Source of the DNA: Desulfobacterales bacterium CG23_combo_of_CG06-09_8_20_14_all_52_9
GTDB lineage: Bacteria; Desulfobacterota; Desulfobacteria; Desulfobacterales; UBA2156
DNA length: 16,473 nucleotides
Direction: 5' to 3'
Assembly: GCA_002771315.1 (NCBI GenBank)
Contig: PCSF01000046.1
Location: forward strand, 1,145-17,617
Shown here: positions 6,617-13,618 of the stretch, piece after piece
Position numbering within the stretch: the stretch's first letter is position 1
Layout: each line of letters begins with the position of its first letter
Program-made: the position numbers and the translations under genes
Notes under the pieces: generated by a model
Seen by the model: only the letters and a program-made list of their open reading frames with translations
The model's database searches: none
Told to the model about the DNA's origin: nothing

Positions 6617-9049
6617 TCAAATATCCAGAGTGTTCACTTCTAAAGCGTGGCTATTAATGAATTCCCGCCTCGGCTCCACATCGTCTCCCATTAAGATGGT
6701 GAAAATTTCATCGGCATCTATGGCATCTTCCACCTTAACCTGGAGCAGCGTCCGTGTTTCCGGATTCATGGTGGTCTTCCAGAGCTGTTCGGGATTCATC
6801 TCCCCGAGCCCCTTATATCTTTGGATCACCAATCCCTTCTTTGCTTCCATCATCAGATAATCAAACAGGGCCTTTTTGCTTTCAACCCGAACGGGTTCAC
6901 CTTCTTTTTCTTTGCTGAATACCCGATGGGTCGTTTCCTCTTGCTTTAGAACGGATCTGCCCGCGTTCACGCATTGTTGGAAATCAGGAGAATACACCAG
7001 GCTCATGCCGATCTTTAAAAGATTGAAGTTGTTTTGAACAAAGGGTGTGGCATCTGCCGCTTCACCCATTTCTTGTGAGGATGAAAGATGAATTTCAAAA
7101 GTCTGTCTCTTTTCGTTCCACATTAATTCTTTTGAAGAAAAACCCATCGATAAGAGCGTTGCCATAAACCCGGACATTTTTTCCTTGTCTGCCAGGAATG
7201 CTTTGTCTTCGACTCCGCTTTTGATCAGCAATTCGACCAATCGAGGGGGGATTCCCCGTTGTTCCAATTTGGCCAATCCGGCGAAATAGGCGTTCAAGTT
7301 TCCGAGCAGACCATGAAGTTTATGTCCGTCGATCCTTTCTCCCGTGCGCTCCACTTCCACACGCTTTTGATCGCAAACTTTCTTCAATAAATGGTCACTC
7401 AGCTTCGTTTCGTCTTTGAGATAGACTTCGTTTTTACTCTTGGCTACCCGAAAAAGGGGCGGTTGTGCGATATAGAGATATCCCTTCTCGATAATTTCTT
7501 TCATTTGTCTGTAGAAAAAGGTGAGAAGCAGCGTTCGGATATGGGACCCATCAACATCCGCATCGGTCATAATGATGATTTTATGATACCGTATCTTTTC
7601 GATATTAAATTCTTCCTGACCAGCTCCGGTTCCCAGTGCGGTGATGATATTTTTGATTTCATCGCTGTTTAAGATCTTATCAAAACGAGCCTTTTCCACG
7701 TTGAGAATCTTACCCTTAAGGGGAAGTATTGCCTGGAACCGCCGATCCCTTCCCTGCTTGGCGCTACCGCCGGCCGAATCTCCTTCCACAAGGAAAAGCT
7801 CTCTTTGAGACGGCTCGGATATCTGGCAATCCGCCAGCTTTCCCGGCAATGCGGAGTCAACCAGCGAACCCTTGGTTCTGGCAATATCCCTGGCGCGTTT
7901 TGCGGCATCCCTGGCTCTTGCTGCGTCAATGGCCTTTGCTAAAATTTTTTTTGCAACCGATGGATTTTCTTCAAAAAAAACTGAAAGTTTTTCATTGACC
8001 AAAGATTCCACCATTCCCTTGATCTCGGTGTTGCCGAGCTTGGTCTTGGTCTGTCCTTCGAATTGAGGGGATTGGATCCGAACGCTGATAATGGCGGTAA
8101 GTCCCTCCCGCACATCGTCTCCTGATATTTTTGCCTGCAGGTTTTTGGGTATGCTATCATTGCTGGCATATTGGTTGATGGTTCGAGTCAGAGCCGCTTT
8201 GAATCCAACCAGATGAAATCCACCTTCTATTGTGTTAATATTATTTGCAAAAGACAATAATTTTTCCACATAGGTATCGTTGTACTGGATGCTCACCTCG
8301 ATCTCGGATCCGTTTCGGGTTCCTTCTATGACAATCGGTTTATGAAGCGGCGTGTGCCTTTTATTTAGATACTCAACAAAGGATCGAATTCCCCCCGTAT
8401 AAAGAAATTCCTCTTTTTTTTCAGTGCGTTCGTCTTCGATTGCGATCTTTAGGCCTTTGTTTAAAAAAGCCAATTCCCTCAGCCGGCGTGATAAAATTTC
8501 ATAATTAAAATTATCGGTGGCCAGAATTTCGGTGTCGGGTTTAAAATGGATGACAGTTCCTTGTTTTTTTGTTTTTCCAATAATATACAGTTCGCTGGTT
8601 TTTTTTCCTTTTTCATAAGACTGATAGTAAATGTTTCCGTCAAGAAAAACCCTGACCTCGAAAAGCTTCGAAAGGGCATTCACCACAGAGACACCAACAC
8701 CATGCAACCCTCCGGAAACTTTGTAAGACTTATTATTAAATTTGCCTCCTGAATGAAGCTTGGTCATGACTACTTCCACTGCAGAAACCTTTTCGGTTTT
8801 ATGGATTCCGACAGGGATTCCACGGCCGTTATCCTCCACGGTCACGCTATTATCTGCATGAACGGTCACATAGATTTGGCTGCAATACCCGGCCATGGCC
8901 TCATCCACGCTGTTGTCAACCACCTCATAAACCAGGTGGTGAAGCCCTTCTACATCCACATTTCCGATATACATGGACGGCCTCATGCGAACCGCCGCTA
9001 AGCCTTCCAAAACCTCTATGCTGTCTTCGTTGTAGTTCTTCTGTTCCAT
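6617..9049 (-). CDS. gyrB: DNA gyrase subunit B
   Basis: An 810-residue GyrB, the ATPase subunit that with GyrA introduces negative supercoils. GHKL ATPase motifs are present: YEVVDNSVDEA, DNGRGIPV and GGLHGVGVSVVNALS. The TOPRIM domain has LVEGDSAGGSAKQGRDR and TDADVDGSHI, and the C-terminal QRYKGLGEMNPEQL is intact. Between TOPRIM and that motif lies the long ~170-residue insertion found in proteobacterial-type GyrB. The real start is ATG 9049, which overlaps the dnaN stop by one base (TGATG) with GAGGA five bases upstream; the TTG one codon earlier is less likely. The coupling implies co-translation with dnaN. TopoIV ParE is excluded by length, the insertion and the dnaN context. Confidence 0.98.
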   Translation of the reverse strand: MEQKNYNEDSIEVLEGLAAVRMRPSMYIGNVDVEGLHHLVYEVVDNSVDEAMAGYCSQIYVTVHADNSVTVEDNGRGIPVGIHKTEKVSAVEVVMTKLHSGGKFNNKSYKVSGGLHGVGVSVVNALSKLFEVRVFLDGNIYYQSYEKGKKTSELYIIGKTKKQGTVIHFKPDTEILATDNFNYEILSRRLRELAFLNKGLKIAIEDERTEKKEEFLYTGGIRSFVEYLNKRHTPLHKPIVIEGTRNGSEIEVSIQYNDTYVEKLLSFANNINTIEGGFHLVGFKAALTRTINQYASNDSIPKNLQAKISGDDVREGLTAIISVRIQSPQFEGQTKTKLGNTEIKGMVESLVNEKLSVFFEENPSVAKKILAKAIDAARARDAAKRARDIARTKGSLVDSALPGKLADCQISEPSQRELFLVEGDSAGGSAKQGRDRRFQAILPLKGKILNVEKARFDKILNSDEIKNIITALGTGAGQEEFNIEKIRYHKIIIMTDADVDGSHIRTLLLTFFYRQMKEIIEKGYLYIAQPPLFRVAKSKNEVYLKDETKLSDHLLKKVCDQKRVEVERTGERIDGHKLHGLLGNLNAYFAGLAKLEQRGIPPRLVELLIKSGVEDKAFLADKEKMSGFMATLLSMGFSSKELMWNEKRQTFEIHLSSSQEMGEAADATPFVQNNFNLLKIGMSLVYSPDFQQCVNAGRSVLKQEETTHRVFSKEKEGEPVRVESKKALFDYLMMEAKKGLVIQRYKGLGEMNPEQLWKTTMNPETRTLLQVKVEDAIDADEIFTILMGDDVEPRREFINSHALEVNTLDI

Positions 9050-10164
9050 CAAATCCTCATCGGCATGATTGCGCTGATAAACCGTTTATCTTTATTCCCT
9101 TCGATGTAACAGGGTTTTTCCGCACTGATGAGAATCAAAATGATATCTTCATCATCAATGACACTTAAAATTTCAATGAAAAACCTAGGATTAAAAACCG
9201 CTTCAATGGAAGGCCCATCATAGTTAATATCCATGTCTTCTTTGGACTCTCCGATATCAGGATTTGTTGTCTGGATCGTCAGTCTTCCATTAGTAAAATT
9301 AAAAACGACTCCCTTATAAGCATCAGACGACAAGATGGACATTCTTTTCAGCATCATCAAAAACACTTGCCTGTTAATGAAAACCTGACGGCTGCCGCTT
9401 TTTTCAAGAATGTCCTGATATTTCGGAAAACTGCCTTCGAGAAGACGAATCAAGACGGTTTCTTTTGCCTTTTTTAAAATGAAATGGTTACGCATGAATC
9501 CGACTTGAACCGTTTCCTGATCGTTCAATATTTTTCTAACCTCATTAAGCCCGGATTTGGGAACCAGTATCGACATGCCCGAGGGTAACTCGAATTCGGT
9601 TGTTATTTCACAATCCACACAGGAAAGCCTACTGCCATCGGTTGAAACCATGCGAATGATACGTTTTGGTTCAGAAATCTTTTCAAAGAGCACTCCATTG
9701 GTATGTGCGCGCTTGTTATCAGACGGTGCAGGAATGAAGATCGTTTGATCGATCATTCTATTAAATTCTTGCGAATCGATATCAAAATAAGACCCTTCTT
9801 CCAGTCTGGGTATTTCCGGAAAATCTTCAGGATTCGTTCCAACCATGCGATAAATGGTCTTATGGTTTCCGATTTGGATCCATCGATTTTCAACCTCTTG
9901 GAGGGTGATCTCTTCTGTTGGAAATTCCTTTGCAATTTCGTAGAATTTTCTTGAATTAAGGGCCATGATTCCGGCTGACTCCACCGTCGCAGGATAATTT
10001 CCCCTAAAGCCGGTTTCAAGATCGGTGGCTACTATGGTAATTCCGGCATCCTCGGCTTTGATCAGCACGTTTTCAGTAATGGCCAACCCGCTTCTTCTAC
10101 CGGTGATCCCCTGTATCCTGGATAGTATTTCGGTGATATCCCTCTTATTGACAATTATTTTCAT
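9049..10164 (-). CDS. dnaN: DNA polymerase III beta subunit (sliding clamp)
   Basis: A 371-residue clamp of standard length that tethers DNA polymerase III to DNA. It begins MKIIVNKRDITEILSRIQGI and shows typical clamp phrases: NVLIKAEDAGITIVATDLE, GTNPEDFPEIP, STDGSRLS, LLEGSFPKYQDIL, and the C-terminal ISAIMPMRI that lines the peptide-binding pocket (the PMR motif). The ATG at 10162-10164 has AAGGA about eight bases upstream. It is the first gene of a minus-strand cluster with gyrB. dnaA, which usually precedes dnaN, and recF, which often lies between dnaN and gyrB, are both absent here. Upstream is an AT-rich 450-bp region shared with the divergent EndoQ gene. Confidence 0.98.
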   Translation of the reverse strand: MKIIVNKRDITEILSRIQGITGRRSGLAITENVLIKAEDAGITIVATDLETGFRGNYPATVESAGIMALNSRKFYEIAKEFPTEEITLQEVENRWIQIGNHKTIYRMVGTNPEDFPEIPRLEEGSYFDIDSQEFNRMIDQTIFIPAPSDNKRAHTNGVLFEKISEPKRIIRMVSTDGSRLSCVDCEITTEFELPSGMSILVPKSGLNEVRKILNDQETVQVGFMRNHFILKKAKETVLIRLLEGSFPKYQDILEKSGSRQVFINRQVFLMMLKRMSILSSDAYKGVVFNFTNGRLTIQTTNPDIGESKEDMDINYDGPSIEAVFNPRFFIEILSVIDDEDIILILISAEKPCYIEGNKDKRFISAIMPMRI

Positions 10165-10345
10165 AGCTCTTTCCTTTTTATATTATCTTTAAAAAAAAGA
10201 ATTTAATAATGCCACGTTAAAAGGGATATTATAATTCCAACCCATTCATTTAATAACTAATTATCGATAAAGAAACCAACATAATTTTGTTGATTCCATG
10301 TAAATTTCTTTTCAATTATCAAAATCAATATTTTAGGTGTTTAAA

Positions 10346-10366
10346 AACCGCCTTAAAATTGACAGG
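10346..10366 (+). repeat. Direct repeat copy 1, AACCGCCTT-N4-TTGACAGG
   Basis: AACCGCCTT, four bases, then TTGACAGG. The same two blocks recur at 10517-10536 with a three-base spacer, 17 matching positions in all. Both copies place a perfect TTGACA -35 hexamer at the end of the repeat. The best -10 after this copy (TAAACG at 10381, 16-base spacing) is weak. Confidence 0.55.
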
Positions 10367-10516
10367 GTTTATACACGATGTAAACGGTTCTTCATCAAGC
10401 CGAGGGAACAAAAATATAAAGGCACTATATATGGTATTTGTTTAAAATGATGATAGCATATATATTGAAATAGAAAAGATATCAAGGTTTTTTTATTTCT
10501 TTTGGTCCAAACGAAG

Positions 10517-10557
10517 AACCGCCTTTGTTTGACAGGACCCCTAATATTTTTTACAGT
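10517..10557 (+). promoter_or_regulatory. Likely promoter of the EndoQ gene, containing repeat copy 2
   Basis: Repeat copy 2 (AACCGCCTT-N3-TTGACAGG, 10517-10536) supplies a perfect -35 TTGACA at 10529-10534. After a 17-base spacer comes TACAGT at 10552-10557, four of six to the -10 consensus. Transcription would start near 10564, giving a leader of about 53 bases. The start site falls within the palindrome at 10557-10577, so binding there could repress. Confidence 0.55.
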
Positions 10558-10577
10558 CTTTTGGCCCGACCAAAAGA
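10557..10577. promoter_or_regulatory. Operator-like palindrome TCTTTTGG-N5-CCAAAAGA
   Basis: A perfect 8-bp inverted repeat with a five-base centre overlaps the predicted transcription start of the EndoQ gene. A related half-palindrome beginning TCTTTTGG sits upstream of the -35 (10499-10514, TTTGGTCCAAA core). A pair flanking the promoter would suit a dimeric repressor, but no regulator gene is adjacent. Confidence 0.35.
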
Positions 10578-10616
10578 ATATTAGAAAAAACGTAGACTTC
10601 AGGTAACCGAGCAAAG

Positions 10617-11942
10617 ATGAAATTTATCGCGGATCTCCACATCCACTCTAAATATTCCAGGGCAACGGCAAAGAATCTAGATTTTGAAAATATACATATT
10701 GCTGCTCAAAAAAAAGGAATCTCTGTCATCGCTACAGGAGATTTTACTCATCCTGCCTGGTTTTCCGAGATTAAAGAAAAATGTAATCCTTTGGAAAATG
10801 GGCTTTTTAAACTCAAAGACTCCATTTTGAGGCATGCAGACCAACAAGTTCCACCGGTTTGCCAAAAGGGCCTTCAGTTTATTTTATCCTGTGAAATCAG
10901 CAATATTTATAAGAAAAACGGAAAAGTTAGAAAAAACCATAATATCGTTTTTTTACCGGATATGCAAAGTGCCGAAAGGTTCAACCGGAAGATGGAGAGG
11001 ATCGGAAATATCCGTTCTGACGGAAGACCTGTCCTCGGTTTGGATGCTAGAGATCTTTTAGAGATCGTTCTCGAGACTTCGGAAACGGCTTTCCTAATAC
11101 CGGCACATATATGGACTCCTTGGTTTTCTATTTTCGGATCCAAATCGGGTTTTGATGCCCTTGAAGAATGTTTCGAGGACCTTACGCCTCATATATTTGC
11201 CCTTGAGACCGGTCTTTCTTCGGATCCGGAGATGAATTGGCGTGTTTCTAACCTGAAAGGGTTAACTCTGGTTTCCAACTCAGATGCTCACTCAATGGAG
11301 AAAATTGCACGGGAAGCCAATCTGTTCGATACCGAACTGTCATTTTCAGGAATCCGGTCCGCCCTCATGGATAAAAAAAGAAGTCTTTTTAAAGGCACTT
11401 TCGAATTTTTCCCAGAGGAAGGGAAATATCACTTGGATGGCCATCGCAAATGTGGGGTCCGCCTCAAACCGGAGGAGACCCAAAAATATCAAGGGCTCTG
11501 CCCGAAATGCGGCAAGCCGCTGACATTAGGGGTGCTTCATCGGATCTCTGAACTGGCCGACCTTAATGAAGGAAAAAGGCCGGATGGTGCGATTCCGTTT
11601 TACCGGCTTTTGCCCCTTTCTGAGATACTGTCTGAAGTACTCGAAGTCGGCCCTGCTTCTAAAAAAGTTAAGGCAGCCCAAGACAAAATAATCAAAAAAT
11701 ACGGCCCAGAGTTGACCATTCTTCATGAGCTTCCCCTGAAATCATTGGAAGGTATCGATATCCCGCTTTTTAAAGAGGCATTGAGACGGGTCAGGAACTA
11801 TGAAATTTTCATTCAGCCGGGATATGACGGTGAATTCGGAACGGTCCGGATTTTCACCGACTATGAGAGGCGCAAGCTTTTGGGTCAAAGAGACTTGTTC
11901 GCCTTAAAAGAAGCTGAAAAAGCGACTTTAAATATGGAGTGA
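10617..11942 (+). CDS. Endonuclease Q-like PHP-domain DNA repair nuclease
   Basis: A 441-residue protein of the EndoQ family, known in Thermococcales and some bacteria to nick DNA 5' of hypoxanthine, uracil, xanthine and abasic sites. The PHP metal centre is visible: DLHIH (Asp6, His8, His10), TGDFTHP (Asp42), SCEIS (Glu93), IPAHIWTPW (His164) and NSDAH (Asp223, His225). A zinc-finger-like block follows: HRKCGV (Cys279) with CPKCG (Cys295, Cys298), then LHRISELADL and PGYDGEFGTV near the C-terminus, all phrases I associate with EndoQ. The length is close to the known ~420-residue enzymes. ATG 10617 has no strong Shine-Dalgarno but begins exactly at the MKFIADLHIH motif. The decayed UvrD-like helicase directly downstream suggests it once formed a repair module. 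The family is secure; the substrate range is inferred. Confidence 0.88.
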   Translation: MKFIADLHIHSKYSRATAKNLDFENIHIAAQKKGISVIATGDFTHPAWFSEIKEKCNPLENGLFKLKDSILRHADQQVPPVCQKGLQFILSCEISNIYKKNGKVRKNHNIVFLPDMQSAERFNRKMERIGNIRSDGRPVLGLDARDLLEIVLETSETAFLIPAHIWTPWFSIFGSKSGFDALEECFEDLTPHIFALETGLSSDPEMNWRVSNLKGLTLVSNSDAHSMEKIAREANLFDTELSFSGIRSALMDKKRSLFKGTFEFFPEEGKYHLDGHRKCGVRLKPEETQKYQGLCPKCGKPLTLGVLHRISELADLNEGKRPDGAIPFYRLLPLSEILSEVLEVGPASKKVKAAQDKIIKKYGPELTILHELPLKSLEGIDIPLFKEALRRVRNYEIFIQPGYDGEFGTVRIFTDYERRKLLGQRDLFALKEAEKATLNME

Positions 11943-11959
11943 TAAAGGTTAAAAAATAT

Positions 11960-11999
11960 GGACACCAAAATTTACAATGATCGATAGGCGGGGGTGTCC
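11960..11999. repeat. Short inverted repeat at the helicase deletion junction
   Basis: GGACACC (11960-11966) and GGTGTCC (11993-11999) are perfect inverted copies bounding 26 bases, just where the first recognisable helicase-remnant codons begin. It could be the residue of an insertion sequence whose ends were GGACACC/GGTGTCC, or coincidence. An ATG at 11958 preceded by AAAGG opens a nine-codon frame ending at 11985-11987, which may be the true start of the lost helicase gene. Confidence 0.35.
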
Positions 12000-12699
12000 G
12001 AATCAGGGAAAAGGAGATTTTGCGATTCAAAACCTGGTGTTTAAAAAATGGTTTTTCAGTTCAACAGGCGCTGGATAGCCTTCAGCAAGGATCGTCGGAT
12101 GAAAACCCTTTAACGCCGAGAGAACCTTTTTTGAGCGGATATCGGAAAATTCAAGAGATTCGGCAAAATATTTCCGGGTTAACCGTATCCCAACGAATCA
12201 CTTTTCTTTTCGATGCGTATGGACACACATTAAAAAGAGAAACGGGAAAAAATATCGACGAGTCTTACGGAAAACTTCTGGGACTTGCCCAAGAGCATAT
12301 GACGGATGTCGATTGTTTTTTGGATGCGGTTGCTCTTGCAGGGGATACGGATATCTTTGATAAACGCGCCCAGCAGGTGTCTTTGCTAATCCTGCATGCA
12401 GCCAAGGGGCTGGAGAATTTCCCATTGTTTTTATCGCCGGCTGCGAAGACGATCTGATTCCCCATGAACGCTCCAAGACAGAAGCAGGTGACATGGAAGA
12501 AGAAAGACGTTTGTTTTATGTGGGTGTCACCCGAGCCAAGGAAGGACTTTTTCTAACATGGGCCCAAAAGTGCACCCTTTTCTGTAAGGTCCGGCAACGA
12601 CAGCCTTCCCCGTTTATTTTGGATATTCATAGAAAACTGATACAATATGAGGTGCAAAAGAAAAAGACAAAATCAAAGCGCGGGCATATACAAATGTAG
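11981..12699 (+). pseudogene. Remnant of a UvrD/Rep-type superfamily 1 DNA helicase, C-terminal third, frameshifted
   Basis: Two reading frames together give the C-terminal end of a UvrD-like helicase. The first (to a stop near 12455) ends with motif V, LLILHAAKGLE. The second continues with FPIVFIAGCEDDLIPHERS and motif VI, EEERRLFYVGVTRAKEGLFL. The break is at 12416-12417, where two extra bases (AA) follow GAG; removing them restores the canonical LHAAKGLEFPIVFIAG. Motifs I-IV, including the Walker A loop, are absent: only ~40 bases separate the EndoQ stop from the remnant, so several hundred residues are missing. No credible start codon leads the first frame. In related bacteria I recall EndoQ/PHP domains linked or fused to UvrD-type helicases, which would explain the position. 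The gene cannot make an active helicase. A sequencing error could account for the frameshift but not for the missing N-terminal part. Confidence 0.85.
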
Positions 12700-12722
12700 T
12701 TGTTTCAGTGAGGAGTATGTGA

Positions 12723-13037
12723 ATGGAATTGAGATGGGTATATATCACGGTGGGAAATTCCGAGGAGGCACAAGCCATCGGAAAAGCGTTGGTGGAGTCA
12801 AGGCTTGCGGCGTGTGTGAACATCATAGATAACATGCATTCGATTTATTACTGGGAAGGCAGACTTCAAAACGACACAGAGACAGTGCTGATCGCCAAAA
12901 CGACAAAAAAAAAGGTCCGGCGATTGATCGAAAAGGTGAAAAGCATGCATAGCTATGAGTGTCCCTGTATCATCAGTTTTGCCATGACTGAAGGGTATCC
13001 GCCATTTTTACAATGGATAGAAGAACAGGTAAACTGA
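12723..13037 (+). CDS. cutA: CutA1 divalent-cation tolerance family protein
   Basis: A 104-residue protein of typical CutA1 size, a small ferredoxin-like trimer linked to copper and other divalent-metal tolerance, although its biochemical role is unsettled. Family marks are VYITVGNSEEAQAIGKAL at the N-terminus, ESRLAACVNII (28-38), SIYYWEGRLQNDTE, LIAKTTKKKV, and HSYECPCIISF followed by the C-terminal FLQWIEEQV. GAGGAG seven bases upstream of ATG 12723 fixes the start. The last 25 bases overlap the start of the lytic transglycosylase gene, so the two are probably translationally coupled. Confidence 0.95.
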   Translation: MELRWVYITVGNSEEAQAIGKALVESRLAACVNIIDNMHSIYYWEGRLQNDTETVLIAKTTKKKVRRLIEKVKSMHSYECPCIISFAMTEGYPPFLQWIEEQVN

Positions 13038-13600
13038 TTATTTTAGGGTCGATCTCGCTTTTTTTAAGTGGAATCGCCATATCCCCCGTTTGGGCCGACA
13101 TTTACCGCTTTGTCGATAAAAACGGCGTGATTCACTTTACAAATGTGCCCACTCAACCCGGGTATACGGTTTATATCCGGGAAAGGGGGACGGATATTCA
13201 AAAATCGGGTGTGGTTGTCTATGATGCGTACATCCGGGAGGCTGCTGAAAAACACGGTGTTGAATTGGAGTTGGTTAAAGCCATCATTAAAGTGGAGTCG
13301 GATTTCAATCCCTGGGCGGTATCCCAAAAAGGAGCCCAAGGGCTTATGCAGATCATGCCGGAAAACAGCCGCAGACTCGAGCTCAAGAATCCCTTCGATC
13401 CAAAGGAAAACATACTGGCCGGAACCCAGTTTTTCAGGTCCCTGCTCGATCGTTTCGAAGGAAACATAACGATGGCCCTTGCGGCTTATAACGCCGGGGC
13501 TGAGATGGTGGACCGGCATCGCGGCATCCCACCATTTCAGGAAACCGAAGCCTATGTGGAAAGGGTCATGCATTACTACCGGCGATATCGGGAAGGATAG
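13013..13600 (+). CDS. DUF4124 and lytic transglycosylase (SLT) domain protein
   Basis: A 195-residue exported muramidase-like enzyme. A signal peptide (residues 1-28, ending PVWA) leads to a DUF4124 segment, DIYRFVDKNGVIHFTNVP (29-46), and then a Slt70-type transglycosylase domain (about 71-190) that would cleave peptidoglycan strands. Catalytic Glu95 lies in IIKVESDFNPWAVS, followed by the signature GAQGLMQIMP (107-116) and ALAAYNAG (155-162). It starts inside cutA (25-base overlap) with no independent Shine-Dalgarno, so it is likely coupled to cutA translation. It ends 18 bp from the convergent pyrophosphorylase gene. The domain pair is common in Desulfobacterota and other proteobacteria. 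Confidence 0.93.
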   Translation: MDRRTGKLIILGSISLFLSGIAISPVWADIYRFVDKNGVIHFTNVPTQPGYTVYIRERGTDIQKSGVVVYDAYIREAAEKHGVELELVKAIIKVESDFNPWAVSQKGAQGLMQIMPENSRRLELKNPFDPKENILAGTQFFRSLLDRFEGNITMALAAYNAGAEMVDRHRGIPPFQETEAYVERVMHYYRRYREG

Positions 13601-13618
13601 GAAGAATAGATGCGGATT

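Larger units (their letters stand above)
10165..10616. other. AT-rich divergent intergenic region upstream of dnaN
   Basis: About 450 bp with no credible gene, strongly AT-rich, between dnaN and the divergent EndoQ gene. It contains one near-DnaA box, TTATACACG at 10369-10377 (eight of nine to TTATNCACA), plus two seven-of-nine sites (TTATCGATA at 10261, TTATCAAAA near 10317), too few to call oriC. A TATAAT-like -10 for dnaN lies near 10227-10232 on the minus strand but has a poor -35. It also holds the repeated AACCGCCTT/TTGACAGG motif and the palindromes listed separately. The position beside dnaN makes a replication-origin remnant conceivable, but the evidence is weak. Confidence 0.5.

Noticed and set aside
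10385..10521. CGGTTCTTC (10385) and GAAGAACCG (10513) inverted pair in the dnaN-EndoQ gap
   Set aside because: A single 9-bp inverted match across ~120 bp is expected fairly often by chance in a region of this size; I give it no separate weight.
10165..10616. Replication origin (oriC) upstream of dnaN
   Set aside because: Only one eight-of-nine DnaA box and two weaker ones were found in ~450 bp; there is no cluster of boxes and dnaA is absent. AT richness alone is not enough.
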